64,000 nucleotides of DNA, from NCBI GenBank assembly GCA_022844275.1, contig JALHMB010000007.1, positions 310,001-374,000 on the forward strand, read 5' to 3'. Below, piece after piece: positions 39,901 to 48,570 of the stretch (positions are counted from its first letter, which is position 1; each line of letters opens with the position of its first letter). The position numbers and the translations under genes are program-made. Below the pieces are notes generated by a model. The model ran no database searches. It had not been told where the DNA came from and was given only the letters and a program-made list of their open reading frames with translations. The DNA is from Hyphomicrobiaceae bacterium (GTDB taxonomy: Bacteria; Pseudomonadota; Alphaproteobacteria; Rhizobiales; Hyphomicrobiaceae).

Positions 39901-40098
39901 GGCGCCAGTGCGGCGAGCCAAAACGCGATCGGCACGGGCGTCCTCGGTGGCATGATCGCCGCCACGATATTCTCGATCTTCTTCGTGCCGGTGTTCTACG
40001 TGTTCGTCATGCGCTGGCTTGGGCCACGCGAGGAGACGGCGACAGCCGTGGAGACGACCGCCGCAGGCGACGCACCGCCCTCGTCGCCACAGCCGTAG
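36943..40098 (+). CDS. RND multidrug efflux permease (AcrB/MexB type)
   Basis: A 1051-residue inner-membrane proton-drug antiporter of the HAE1 class, trimeric. It starts MPSFFISRPIFAWVVAIF and has the two repeats of a big periplasmic loop and six helices. The proton-relay Asp pair sits in GILVDDAIVVIENVE. The C-terminal repeat contains GLSAKNAILIVEFAKD, with the conserved Lys. Full length matches AcrB. It is translated after acrA (45 bases). Confidence 0.95.
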   Translation: MPSFFISRPIFAWVVAIFIMIAGAIAIPLLPIAQYPNVAPPQISVQTNYPGASPEDMYQSVTRPIEEELNGVPGLIYFESTSDSSGRIQLTVTFAPGTPVGEAQVEVQNRIRRVEPRLPQSVTQQGLRVEQAGTGFLLVVTLRSPDGSLDAVGLGDYMNRNIIGELRRIPGVGSATLFATQRSMRIWMDPDKMLGLRLTAGDILTAIRAQNAQVAAGAIGAQPNPLTQQISATVLVQGQLTSTEEFGSIVLRANPDGSSVRLRDVAQVEIGGESYAFSSRLDRQPAGAIGVQLSPTGNALATSTAIHAKMQELARFFPPGIEYAIPYDTSPFVKVSIQKVLETLAEAMVLVFLVMFLFLQSFRYTIIPTIVVPIALLGTCAVMFAAGFSINVLTMFAMVLAIGILVDDAIVVIENVERIMAEEGLSPREATVKAMGQITGAIVGITLVLTAVFVPMAFFPGAVGIIYQQFSLTMVVSILFSGFLALSLTPALCATFLKPIQPGHHEKGGFFGWFNRGFNRASHGYSGVVSRIVRRTGRFMIIYLALAAALGWAYMRLPTGFLPNEDQGYLIVDIQTPPEASANRTTEVIRQVEDAFLAEKGVARIFGISGFSFSGAGQNAGLAFVPLKDWSERGPEDSAQAIAARVNGKLMQIRDALTFALSPPAIQGLGTTSGFSFRLQDRGGLGQTQLAAARDQLLAAARASPVLAGVRVEGLPDAAQVMLIIDREKANTFGVTFADINSTITANLGSSYVNDFPNAGRMQRVTVQAGEGQRMQTADLLKLNVRNAAGGMVPLSAFSRIEWAKGPSQVVGYNGYPAIRISGQTTPGHSSGDAIQEMQRLVAALPPGFGYEWTGQSLQEIQSGSQAPYLIGLSILFVFLLLAALYESWSIPLSVMLVVPLGVIGSVLAVTMRGLPNDVYFMVGLITIIGLSAKNAILIVEFAKDLHAEGKSVMEATIEAAHLRFRPILMTSLAFTLGVVPLARATGASAASQNAIGTGVLGGMIAATIFSIFFVPVFYVFVMRWLGPREETATAVETTAAGDAPPSSPQP

Positions 40099-40113
40099 AG
40101 CTGATCATGAGGC

Positions 40114-40139
40114 GGCGCGTGCCCTTTACAGCACGCCCC
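40114..40139. terminator. hairpin between convergent genes
   Basis: GGCGCGTGC (40114-40122) and GCACGCCCC (40131-40139) pair at eight of nine positions across a CCTTTACA loop. It lies between the acrB stop and the convergent hydrolase stop. No T-run follows. Confidence 0.35.
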
Positions 40140-40159
40140 GCTGCGCGATGCGATCGCGG

Positions 40160-40960
40160 TCAGATGCCATCGATGTTGCGCGCGACGGCCTCTGCCACCT
40201 CGGCGGCATGGGTTGCGATCATGAAATGGGCCGCTCGCTCGATCATCTTCCGCCGCGCACCTGGAACTTGATCGGCCAGTAGCTCATTGGCGCGTTGCAC
40301 GGCGCGCGGACTCGCCCCGCCATATAGAACGAGCGTCGGGATATCGATGGCTGCCAGCTCTCCCGCAATCTCGGGAAAGGCATACCCGCACGACCAATCG
40401 AGGATGTTCACGTGCGTTGTCTCGATGGCATAGGCGCGCAGTCGCGGTGGCCAGGAGGCGAACGTTCCTGCACCTCCATAGAAGTCGATCATCTCGGCAA
40501 CCGCTTCCGGCTCGCCGCGATCGAACGCCGCGAAGTAGATATCGGTCATGCGGCGGAAGCAGGCGTAATGCTCATTCTCTCCGAGGTGGCGCAGCAGAGG
40601 CGCCATTGGCGCTTCGACAATGCTGAGGCTGGCGACAGGAACCCGATTGCGCAAAGCCGTGGCAATCGCCACCGAACCGCCGAAAGAATGGCCGACCAGA
40701 TGTACAGGACCACCCGCGCGGCGGATAACGGCCTCGATCACGTCGATCTCTGGCTCGATGACGGGCGCCTTCGGATCGCGCCGCTCGGCGGTGCCGCCGT
40801 AACCGAGCAGACTGGTCGTGACGCAGCGGAAGCGGCCGTTCCAGGCCGCCATCATCGGTCGCCACGCCGCACCTGTGCTGCACGACCCCGGCACCAGCAC
40901 CACCGTGGGGCCAGTGCCGATCTCTTCATAGTCGACGCACCCGCGAGGATCCTCGATCAT
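40160..40960 (-). CDS. alpha/beta hydrolase
   Basis: A 266-residue esterase-type enzyme. The nucleophile Ser92 sits in GHSFGGS, an oxyanion VPGSCSTG lies near residue 24, and a C-terminal His sits in RAAHFMI. The substrate cannot be inferred. GGAG eight bases upstream supports the ATG. It follows cysK on the same strand (30 bases), possibly in one transcript. Confidence 0.85.
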   Translation of the reverse strand: MIEDPRGCVDYEEIGTGPTVVLVPGSCSTGAAWRPMMAAWNGRFRCVTTSLLGYGGTAERRDPKAPVIEPEIDVIEAVIRRAGGPVHLVGHSFGGSVAIATALRNRVPVASLSIVEAPMAPLLRHLGENEHYACFRRMTDIYFAAFDRGEPEAVAEMIDFYGGAGTFASWPPRLRAYAIETTHVNILDWSCGYAFPEIAGELAAIDIPTLVLYGGASPRAVQRANELLADQVPGARRKMIERAAHFMIATHAAEVAEAVARNIDGI

Positions 40961-40990
40961 TGTCGTTTCTCCGCGCGGGCATCGTTCTGC

Positions 40991-42040
40991 TCAGGTCGCC
41001 GGGAACTGCACGCTCGGCGTCGAGCGCGAGATCTCAATCTCTTCCGGCGTCATATCGGCAGGCACATTGCCGAACAGCGGCGTGCTGAGATAGCGCTCGC
41101 CTGTATCCGGCAACATGCACAGGATGGTCGAGCCCTTCGGCGCCTCGGCTGCGACACGCAGCGCGCCCGCGAATGACGCGCCCGCCGTGATGCCGACGAA
41201 GATGCCCTCCTTCTGCGCCAGCTCCATGCTCATCTTCAGAGAATCCGGCCCGGGAATGCGGATGATCTGGTCGATCACCTTCATGTCGACGACATCACCC
41301 GTGAGCTTCGGTATGAAATCCGGCGTCCAGCCCTGCATGGGATGCGGCTTGAAGGCAGGATGAGGAGCGGCGGCGGAGCCATCCGAATTACGTTCTTGCG
41401 CGACACCGCTCGTCAGCAGGGAGGCATCCTCAGGCTCGCACACGATGATCTTCGTGTTCGGCATCTCCTTCTTGAGCACGCGCGAGACACCCTTGAGCGT
41501 GCCACCGGTGCCATAGCCGGTCACCCAATAGTCGAGCTTGTCGCCCTTGAAATCGTCGACGATCTCGCGCGCGGTCGTGCGCGAGTGCATGTCGGCGTTG
41601 GCTTCGTTCTCGAACTGGCGCGTGAGAAACCAGCCGTGCGTCTTCGCGAGTTCGACGGCCTTGGTTACCATCGCGACCGCGCGCCCGGCGGCCGGCGTCA
41701 GCACGACCTTGGCACCGAGGAAGCGCATGAGCTTGCGCCGCTCGATGCTGAACTGCTCGGCCATGGTCACGACCAGAGGATAGCCCTTCTGCGCGCACAC
41801 CATGGCGAGACCGATACCGGTGTTGCCACTCGTTGCCTCGATCACGGTCTGGCCGGGCTTGAGCTCCCCGGACTTTTCCGCCGCTTCGATCACGCCGAGT
41901 GCGAGGCGATCCTTCACCGACCCGAGCGGATTGAAGGCTTCGATCTTCACATAGAGGTTCACGCCGGCAGGCGCGAGGCGATTGATGCGCACAACCGGCG
42001 TATTGCCGACCGTTCCGAGGATGCTTTCAAAGCGGGCCAT
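40991..42040 (-). CDS. cysK: cysteine synthase family enzyme
   Basis: A 349-residue fold-type II PLP enzyme. It joins O-acetylserine and sulfide to make cysteine. PLP Lys43 lies in NPLGSVKDRLA, TSGNTGIG binds the substrate carboxylate and GTGGTLKG holds the phosphate. It is longer than E. coli CysK (about 320) because of an insert near residues 210-240 (around HPAFKPHPMQGW). Specificity for O-acetylserine rather than O-phosphoserine or another substrate is not proven. GAGGAG precedes the ATG. Confidence 0.85.
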   Translation of the reverse strand: MARFESILGTVGNTPVVRINRLAPAGVNLYVKIEAFNPLGSVKDRLALGVIEAAEKSGELKPGQTVIEATSGNTGIGLAMVCAQKGYPLVVTMAEQFSIERRKLMRFLGAKVVLTPAAGRAVAMVTKAVELAKTHGWFLTRQFENEANADMHSRTTAREIVDDFKGDKLDYWVTGYGTGGTLKGVSRVLKKEMPNTKIIVCEPEDASLLTSGVAQERNSDGSAAAPHPAFKPHPMQGWTPDFIPKLTGDVVDMKVIDQIIRIPGPDSLKMSMELAQKEGIFVGITAGASFAGALRVAAEAPKGSTILCMLPDTGERYLSTPLFGNVPADMTPEEIEISRSTPSVQFPAT

Positions 42041-42155
42041 CGGTGTCTCCTCTTATTGTTCAAAGCGATTGGATTTACGTGTTGGATGAGCAGCCGTGAC
42101 GCCAAGCTATCATTGCCGCGGTGTTTCCGACATGGCGGAAAGCAGAGCTGATTGG

Positions 42156-42197
42156 ACACCGGCCTGCTCCCGGTATCAACCGGAGGCAGGCCGGTGT
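42156..42197. repeat. long near-perfect inverted repeat between cysK and the cupin gene
   Basis: ACACCGGCCTGC (42156-42167) pairs with GCAGGCCGGTGT (42186-42197). Inside is CCGGT/ACCGG around an ATCA loop after a small internal mismatch. Read leftward it follows the cupin stop but has no T-run, so it may be a terminator, a repetitive palindromic element or an RNA processing site. Confidence 0.5.
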
Positions 42198-42210
42198 TGC
42201 TCATGACCCC

Positions 42211-42684
42211 TCATTTTTTGCGTGGGTCATCTGCCGGGTTCACGTAGGTTACACCCCACGGCCCGACGCTATGGATCTGGACGATCGTTTCCTCGGCGGT
42301 CCAAGCGAAGTGCCTGGTCCCGACCTGCATGATGGCGAAATCACCGACTTTCAGCGGCGTAGTCTTCTCCATGTCGAGCTTGTCGCCGGTCCCCATGTGG
42401 AACGTGCCGGAGAGGACGGTGACATGCTCGATGGCCGGGTGCGTGTGTGCCGGCAAGCGATAGTTCGCCGGGAACTTGATGCGTGCCGTGATCGGCCCCG
42501 CCCTGTCGAGCGGGCCTTCGATCACAGTGATCTGAGCTCCGGCGGGGAGAGAGGGAACGGGTCCCCATTTCATCTCGGCGGACGAGACCATGATGTGATC
42601 GGCATGGTGCTGGGCCAAGGCTGCCAGGACGACCGTCGCTGACATCAGCCCAACCAGCCCAATCAAGCGCACTACGTATTTCAT
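42211..42684 (-). CDS. exported cupin-domain protein
   Basis: A 157-residue secreted protein with a signal peptide ending near VLAALAQ and a small cupin barrel: PAHTHPAIEHVTVLSGTF has the HxH and Glu metal ligands, and RHFAW carries the later His. The fold suggests a metal-dependent or small-molecule binding function. GGGAGG precedes the ATG. It follows the methyltransferase gene by 49 bases on the same strand. Confidence 0.85.
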   Translation of the reverse strand: MKYVVRLIGLVGLMSATVVLAALAQHHADHIMVSSAEMKWGPVPSLPAGAQITVIEGPLDRAGPITARIKFPANYRLPAHTHPAIEHVTVLSGTFHMGTGDKLDMEKTTPLKVGDFAIMQVGTRHFAWTAEETIVQIHSVGPWGVTYVNPADDPRKK

Positions 42685-42733
42685 GAGTATTTTCCTCCCA
42701 TAGTTCAGGTTGGCGTGTGTCGAGCTGTCATCT

Positions 42734-43582
42734 TCACCGCTTGGTGACGACGATCTCGAGATACTCGCTCGGCGCGACCATTGTGACGTCGCCGGAGCGG
42801 TTGAAGCGCGCGATCAAGTCCATTACGTCAGCATGGAGCGCGGCCTGCTTCGGACCCTCGAGCGCATCGAATGCCTTGAGCAGCGGCCCGTAGTACGTGC
42901 GGAAGACATCGACGAAGTGCATGGGCGAGCGATACCGGAAGGTGAAATGGCGCGGCTCGGCCACGATCGCGCTCGCGCCCGCGCCGAAGAGCTCGGCCAT
43001 GCGCTCGCGCTTGCCCCAGAGTGCCGGCGACTTCACCCCTGCCGGCGGGGGCAGGTGCCCGCCAAGCGTCTTGAAGAGCTGGCCGATGAAGCCGTCGGGC
43101 GTCCAGTTGGCGAGACCGATCTTGCCGCCGGGGCGGCACACCCGCATAAGCTCGGACGCGGCCTTCTCCTGGTCCGGCGTGAACATGACGCCGAATGTAG
43201 AGACGACAGCATCAAAAGTGTTGTCGGCGAACGGGAGAGCCTCGGCGTCGGCTTCCTGGAACTTGATCGTGAGCCGATCGGCGGCGGCGCGCTGGCGGCC
43301 CCGCTCGAGCAGCGCCGGCACGTAATCCGTCGAGGTCACGTCACACCAGCGGCGAGCGGCGGCGAGCGATACATTGCCGTTGCCGGCGGCAACATCGAGC
43401 ACCATCTGTCCGGCGCGGAGATCCATCGCCTCGCAGAGGTCTTCGCCGACGATCTGCAAAGTTGTGCCAACAACGGCGTAATCGCCCGAGGACCAGGCGC
43501 CCTGCTGACGAGCCTTCACGGCGGTCAGATCAGGCTTGGCCGATTGGGTATTTTGACTGATGGCTGAGGGGGATATAACCAT
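42734..43582 (-). CDS. class I SAM-dependent methyltransferase
   Basis: A 282-residue UbiE/Methyltransf_11-like protein. It has the SAM-binding VLDVAAGNGNVSLAAA near residue 60, an acidic TSTDYVPALLE, and VVSTFGVMF. The substrate is unknown. It is divergent from the SARP-type regulator, and only 112 bases separate the two starts. It probably forms an operon with the cupin gene. Confidence 0.85.
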   Translation of the reverse strand: MVISPSAISQNTQSAKPDLTAVKARQQGAWSSGDYAVVGTTLQIVGEDLCEAMDLRAGQMVLDVAAGNGNVSLAAARRWCDVTSTDYVPALLERGRQRAAADRLTIKFQEADAEALPFADNTFDAVVSTFGVMFTPDQEKAASELMRVCRPGGKIGLANWTPDGFIGQLFKTLGGHLPPPAGVKSPALWGKRERMAELFGAGASAIVAEPRHFTFRYRSPMHFVDVFRTYYGPLLKAFDALEGPKQAALHADVMDLIARFNRSGDVTMVAPSEYLEIVVTKR

Positions 43583-43596
43583 GGCAGTACCCTTTT

Positions 43597-43623
43597 CGAT
43601 TGACTGGATCGCTCGTTCGACTG
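43597..43623. promoter_or_regulatory. direct repeat in the SARP/methyltransferase divergent region
   Basis: CGATTGACTG (43597-43606) and CGTTCGACTG (43614-43623) match at eight of ten positions, 17 bases apart. SARP-type activators bind direct repeats, but usually 11 or 22 bases apart, so this is only a candidate. Confidence 0.25.
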
Positions 43624-43694
43624 TTCATCTCCGCCGCGCCCGCCCCGGGTCATTTCGGGCGGCCGGCGGCTGATTGCAGAATTAGAGGCCTGCC

Positions 43695-45755
43695 ATGGGT
43701 GCGGGCGTGGGAAGCAGCGTGGAAAAGCGCGTGGAAACGCATGAGGTGGCCGCCGCCGGCACTGCCGGCGGGCTCGATGTGCGCCTCCTCGGCCGCATGT
43801 CCGTTCGCCGGGACGGCGTGGAAGTAGCGCTGCCCTCCTCCCGAAAGGTCCGTGCGCTCCTCGCCTATCTTGCTATCGCGCGCCTGGCCGTACCACGCAG
43901 CCGCCTCTGCGAGCTGCTATGGGACGTACCCAATGATCCGCGCGGCGAGCTGCGCTGGTGTCTCAGCAAACTCCGGCGTCTCGTCGACACGCCCGAGCGC
44001 CGCCGCGTCGAAACTGCGGGCGATACCATCCGGCTCGATCTCAGCGACTGCTTCGTCGATGTTCTGGAAATCGCCAGCGCCACCCAGAACGGAATCGAGG
44101 CGCTCGATGCCTCGCGTCTCGCGTCCCTTTCGGCACTATTCGTCGGCGACCTCATCGACGGCCTCGATGTCGACCGGAGCCCGCATTTCAATGCGTGGCT
44201 GACGGCAGAGCGCCGCCGCTTGCGGGCCCGGCAGACCGCCGTGCTCGAGCATCTCGCCCGACGCGCGCCAGAGGAAGATGTGCTCGGCTACCTCGACAAG
44301 TGGCTCGAGCTTGCGCCCTTCGATCAAAGTGTCCACGAGCTCATGTTGCGCGCGCTCGTTCGCCGTGGCCGCATTCCCGATGGCGAGACGCATCTTGCGA
44401 CGACAGTGCGGCTCTTCGAGTCCGAAGGCCTCGACGTAACGCCGCTGCGCAATGCATGGCGCGCCGCCCGAGCGCAATCTGTAGTTCCCCCCAAAGCCAC
44501 GTCGTCGATTCCGGCAGCACCGGTAACTGCGCAATCCACCGCCAGCGAGCCAGCCGCACTGTCACAGCCGACCGCGCTGCGCCGCGCCTCGGTCGCGGTC
44601 ATGCCCTTCGTCGATCGAACGCAGGGACAAGGCGCTTATGCAGGCGGCCTCGTTCACGACATCATCACGCGCCTCGCTCGGCTGCGCAGCCTTTTCGTCA
44701 TTGCCCAAGGCACTGTCTTTGCGCTGCAGGAGCGCCGCGTCGACCCGGATGCGGCGGCGCGCGCGCTCAACGTCGATTACATCGTAACCGGATCGGTGCA
44801 GCTCGAAGGCACCAACATCGCCGTCGCGGCGGAGCTTGCGGAGACGCGCACCGCGCGAATCGTGTGGGCCGAGGTTTTCGTCCGCAAACTCGGCGAGGCG
44901 ATCGCCGCGTTCGACGAGGTCGGAAATCGCATCGTCAGTTCGATTGCAAGCGAGGTCGAAACCGCGGAACGCAATCGGGCCATTCTCCGGCCGCCCAACT
45001 CGCTCGATGCCTGGGAGGCGCACCATCGCGGCCTCTGGCACATGTACCGTTTCAACAAGGCCGACAACGAGCAGGCGCGGCATTTCTTCGAAATGGCCGT
45101 GCGCCTCGACCCGACGTTTGCTCGTGCGTACGCGGGCCTCTCGTTCACGCACTGGCAAAATGGATTCCAGGGTTGGAAGCCGCGGGATCACGAGGCCGAC
45201 CTGGCATTCGAAGCGGCTGGCCGAAGTCTGATGGCCGATGATCGCGATCCTGCCGCGCATTGGGCAATGGGCCGCGCCATGTGGCTTCGGAACCTACATG
45301 ATCAGTCGGTGGCCGAACTTGGAACGGCGGTGGACCTCAGCCCGAACTTCGCACCTGCCCACTACGCGCTTGCCTTCGTGCAATCTCAGGCCGGTGATGC
45401 GAGTGCGGCAGTTGGCGCTTCGGAACACTCTCGCCAGCTGAGCCCCTTCGACCCGATGCTCTTCGCTATATTTGGCGCCCGCGCCATGGCGCTCGTTCGG
45501 CTTGGAGATTTCGATGCTGCCGCCGACTGGGGCGCCAAGGCAGCGACCCGACCCAATGCACACCCCCATGTGGTGGCCATCGGCGCCTACACTCAGGCAC
45601 TGGCCGGCCAAATGGATGCCGCCCGCATGAACGCGGCTGCGATCCGCAAGGTACTGCCCAATTATTCCGTCGAAGATTTCTTCCGCGCCTTTCGCTTCGA
45701 CGAATCCGGAATGAAGCTATTCCGCAAGGGTGCCAAGCGCCTCGATATGGCCTGA
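43695..45755 (+). CDS. SARP-type regulator with BTAD, TolB-like and TPR domains
   Basis: A 686-residue protein. An N-terminal winged-helix DNA-binding domain (RLLGRMSVRRDGVEVALPSS, about residues 28-115) is followed by a BTAD helical domain (to about 255). A TolB-N-like domain then starts at RRASVAVMPFVDRTQG (about 296-420), and TPR-like helices run to the end (for example NEQARHFFEMAVRLDPTFARAYAGL). This is the arrangement of some proteobacterial adenylate-cyclase-like or SARP regulators. The signal it senses is not known. It is divergent from the methyltransferase-cupin pair. Confidence 0.8.
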   Translation: MGAGVGSSVEKRVETHEVAAAGTAGGLDVRLLGRMSVRRDGVEVALPSSRKVRALLAYLAIARLAVPRSRLCELLWDVPNDPRGELRWCLSKLRRLVDTPERRRVETAGDTIRLDLSDCFVDVLEIASATQNGIEALDASRLASLSALFVGDLIDGLDVDRSPHFNAWLTAERRRLRARQTAVLEHLARRAPEEDVLGYLDKWLELAPFDQSVHELMLRALVRRGRIPDGETHLATTVRLFESEGLDVTPLRNAWRAARAQSVVPPKATSSIPAAPVTAQSTASEPAALSQPTALRRASVAVMPFVDRTQGQGAYAGGLVHDIITRLARLRSLFVIAQGTVFALQERRVDPDAAARALNVDYIVTGSVQLEGTNIAVAAELAETRTARIVWAEVFVRKLGEAIAAFDEVGNRIVSSIASEVETAERNRAILRPPNSLDAWEAHHRGLWHMYRFNKADNEQARHFFEMAVRLDPTFARAYAGLSFTHWQNGFQGWKPRDHEADLAFEAAGRSLMADDRDPAAHWAMGRAMWLRNLHDQSVAELGTAVDLSPNFAPAHYALAFVQSQAGDASAAVGASEHSRQLSPFDPMLFAIFGARAMALVRLGDFDAAADWGAKAATRPNAHPHVVAIGAYTQALAGQMDAARMNAAAIRKVLPNYSVEDFFRAFRFDESGMKLFRKGAKRLDMA

Positions 45756-45886
45756 TACGTCCGATCGGGCAGTAAAGCGGTGGCCGCAGGGCCCGAGTGG
45801 GAGCTATAGTTGAGATATAACCACCGGGCGGCCGCGCGACCGTACCGGGGCATAGAATTCAGGACGCGCTGTCAGGAGGTTCGCCC

Positions 45887-47089
45887 ATGGCTGTTGCCGA
45901 AGCCGAAATCAAGAAGCCGATCCCGTTCGATACCAAGCATCTCGACAAGCTGATGGATGACGCCGGCATCGACGTGCTGGTCGCAACCTCGAAGCACAAT
46001 GTCCAGTACATGCTGGGCGGCTATCGCTTCTTCTTCTTCGACACCATGGAGGCCGCCGGCACCACGCGCTACCTGCCCGCGATCGTCTATCAGAAGGGCA
46101 AGCCCGAGAACGCCGCGTACGTCGGCTGCTCGATGGAGAACTTCGAGCGCGAGCTCGGCAAGTTCTGGCAGCCGACCCTGAAGCTCGGTACCACCGGCAC
46201 GCAGGCGACCATGAGCGAGGTCGTGAGCCACATCAAAAAGCTCGGCCCCGTGCGCCGCATTGGCGTCGAGGCCGCCTTCCTGCCGGCCGACGGCGAAGCC
46301 GTTCTGCGCCGCGGCATCGCCAACGCCGACGTGGTGGATGCGGTGTTTCCGCTCGAGCGGCTGCGCGCGAAGAAGACGCCGGAGGAGATCGGCTATCTGC
46401 GCGAGGCGTCGGAGCGCGTCGTCGATTCCATGATGACGACCTTCCGCAAACACTGCATGCCGGGCGCGACCAAGCTCGAGATCGTCGAGGCCCTGCGCCG
46501 CGAGGAAGTCAGCCGCGGGCTCGTCTTCGACTACTGCCTGATGACCGCCGGCACGAGCCTCAACCGCGCCCCCTCGGAGCAGAAGCTCGCCAAGGGCGAC
46601 ATCATCTCGCTCGACTCCGGCGGCAACTACAAGGGCTACATCGGCGATCTCTGCCGCATGGGCGTCGTTGGCGGAAAAGTGGATTCCGAATACGCGGATC
46701 TGCTCGCGTTCGTCGATGAGGTGCAGCAAGCCGTGCGCAAGCCGATCCGTGCGGGCGCGCGCGGCGGTGAGATCGCGGCCATTGCCGATAAGATGCTCGA
46801 CGCGTCGCCACACCGCAAATACTCGCACTTCATGGCGCACGGCATGGGCCTCGTCACGCACGAGGCGCCACGTCTGCAGGACCATCCGCGCATGTCCTAC
46901 GAGGGCTATGACAAGGAGCGTCCGCTGGAAGCCGGCTATGTCATCTCCATCGAGACGACGATCGGCCATCCGACGCGCGGCTTCGTCAAGCTAGAGGACA
47001 CGATCCTCGTCACCGACAACGGTTACGAAGCGCTCGGCGATGGCCACCGCGGCTACAACGCCGCAGGTGGCGGCGACTCAGGCGGCTGA
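45887..47089 (+). CDS. M24-family Xaa-Pro-type metallopeptidase
   Basis: A 400-residue two-domain pita-bread enzyme. An N-terminal creatinase-like domain (residues 1-150) is followed by the catalytic domain with metal ligands in SLDSGGNYKGYIGDLC (two Asp), HGMGLVTHE (His), SIETTIGHP (Glu) and KLEDTILVTDNG (Glu). It may be an aminopeptidase P or a creatinase/ectoine hydrolase-type enzyme. CAGGAGG supports the ATG. The peptide-type ABC importer 1.4 kb right suggests peptide or amine use, which is inference. Confidence 0.85.
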   Translation: MAVAEAEIKKPIPFDTKHLDKLMDDAGIDVLVATSKHNVQYMLGGYRFFFFDTMEAAGTTRYLPAIVYQKGKPENAAYVGCSMENFERELGKFWQPTLKLGTTGTQATMSEVVSHIKKLGPVRRIGVEAAFLPADGEAVLRRGIANADVVDAVFPLERLRAKKTPEEIGYLREASERVVDSMMTTFRKHCMPGATKLEIVEALRREEVSRGLVFDYCLMTAGTSLNRAPSEQKLAKGDIISLDSGGNYKGYIGDLCRMGVVGGKVDSEYADLLAFVDEVQQAVRKPIRAGARGGEIAAIADKMLDASPHRKYSHFMAHGMGLVTHEAPRLQDHPRMSYEGYDKERPLEAGYVISIETTIGHPTRGFVKLEDTILVTDNGYEALGDGHRGYNAAGGGDSGG

Positions 47090-47093
47090 TCCG

Positions 47094-48308
47094 TCAGCCG
47101 AACACAACCAGCGTGTCGGGCGGTAGCCCCATCAGCAACCGCCCGATGGTGATGAAGTTCGCCGGCCGTCCCTGGATCTGCTGTGATGCGGAGTATGCGT
47201 CGCGCAGGCGCCGCTCGAACGGGTTCGTCGGGAAAATCGCAGTCTGCCCTGCCGCGCGATAGGCATCGGCTGCGATCTCGACGCCCTGATTGATCACATA
47301 GGTCGTCGCCAGCTTGATATTCGCCCGATCGATGACCGGCAGCTGGCGCGTCGCGTGCGTCTTCTCCCAGATATCATCGAGTGTCGTGTGCAGATAGGCA
47401 CGCGCAGCCCGCAGACGCGCTTCCAGCAGTGCGTACTGCGACTGGAACACCTGGCTCTCGATGAGAGACGAGGGCGCGCCGCGAGGTGTCTTCGTCTTGG
47501 CCAGCGCGGCGAGATCGTCGACCATGCTTTGGGCAATGCCGAGCATCAACGCGCTGAACGATGCCGCATACGCAAACGTACTGGGAAAAATGAAGAGCGT
47601 GCCGCGCTCCATCAACTCGGATGACTGGTCGCGATCGATCGTCTCCTCCTCGGGCACGAACAGATCCTGCACCTCGTAGGTATAGCTCGCCGTGCCGCGC
47701 AGGCCGAGCGTTTGCCACATGTCGTGGATACGTGCCTTCGACACGTCGAACAGAACCGTGCGGTCGAGCTGCCGGCCATCGGCACGCCGACGTGGCGCGC
47801 CGTCCGCCTCGAAGACATAGCTGTGGCCACCGAGCAGCGTCGCATTCGCACAGCCACTGGCGAATGCCCACTTGCCCGAAATCCGATAGCCCCCATCCAC
47901 GGCGACCGCCTTGCCCTGAATGCCGGCGCCCCACGCGAGCACGGCATCGGCGGGGCCGAAGAAGCGGCGCGCAACCTCCGGCTTGAGGTATGCCGCTGAC
48001 ATGGCGCATCCCGCCGCCTGCCCGAGGCACCACGCCGTGCTGGCGTCGACACGCGCGATGGCCTCGATCACCTCGGCAAGCGTCTTCAGGTGCAGTTCGT
48101 CGCCACCGATCGACTTCGGCAGAAGAAGCCTGAACAGGCGCGCTTCGTGCAGCGCCGCGACGATGTCGGTTGGGAGCGCACGAGCTTCCTCGATTTGATC
48201 GGCCGCCGTACGCAGCGTCTCGGCAAGGCCGCGCGCACGCGCAACGGCATCCGACGAGGGCGCCCCCGATGTCGTCAGCCCCTCGCTCCACTCCCTGCGA
48301 CTTGCCAT
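47094..48308 (-). CDS. acyl-CoA dehydrogenase-like flavoprotein
   Basis: A 404-residue acyl-CoA dehydrogenase-fold protein. It has the ISGKWAFASGC beta-domain core and a C-terminal helical half (RLRAARAYLHTTLDDIWEK). The sequence resembles the group-D flavin monooxygenases such as HsaA as much as true dehydrogenases. The catalytic Glu expected in the dehydrogenases is not evident to me. It converges on the M24 peptidase with four bases between. GGAGG precedes the ATG. Confidence 0.75.
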   Translation of the reverse strand: MASRREWSEGLTTSGAPSSDAVARARGLAETLRTAADQIEEARALPTDIVAALHEARLFRLLLPKSIGGDELHLKTLAEVIEAIARVDASTAWCLGQAAGCAMSAAYLKPEVARRFFGPADAVLAWGAGIQGKAVAVDGGYRISGKWAFASGCANATLLGGHSYVFEADGAPRRRADGRQLDRTVLFDVSKARIHDMWQTLGLRGTASYTYEVQDLFVPEEETIDRDQSSELMERGTLFIFPSTFAYAASFSALMLGIAQSMVDDLAALAKTKTPRGAPSSLIESQVFQSQYALLEARLRAARAYLHTTLDDIWEKTHATRQLPVIDRANIKLATTYVINQGVEIAADAYRAAGQTAIFPTNPFERRLRDAYSASQQIQGRPANFITIGRLLMGLPPDTLVVFG

Positions 48309-48570
48309 TGCCGACAGTCCTCCCGGGCTTTGATCGTTTTCTTTTTTCTACTGCACCCTGGCAGCCTTGTCTTGTTGCGGTTCGCCGCCGCAAATGAGAC
48401 CCGCGAAACTCTCAGCCGTCTGAATCCGCTTGCGTTTCGGGCACCGTGCCTGGACTATGAGCCTATCTCGGCATATGCGCGCCGCCTATACTTTCGGCAC
48501 CAATAGAAGTGCTTGGCTCGCGCGCACTGAGATGTCCGTCACGTCAAGTCGCATACAAAGGGAGAGTACC

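Noticed and set aside
48309-48570. Sigma-54 promoter (TGGCA near 48359)
   Set aside because: The conserved TGC element is not at the correct distance.
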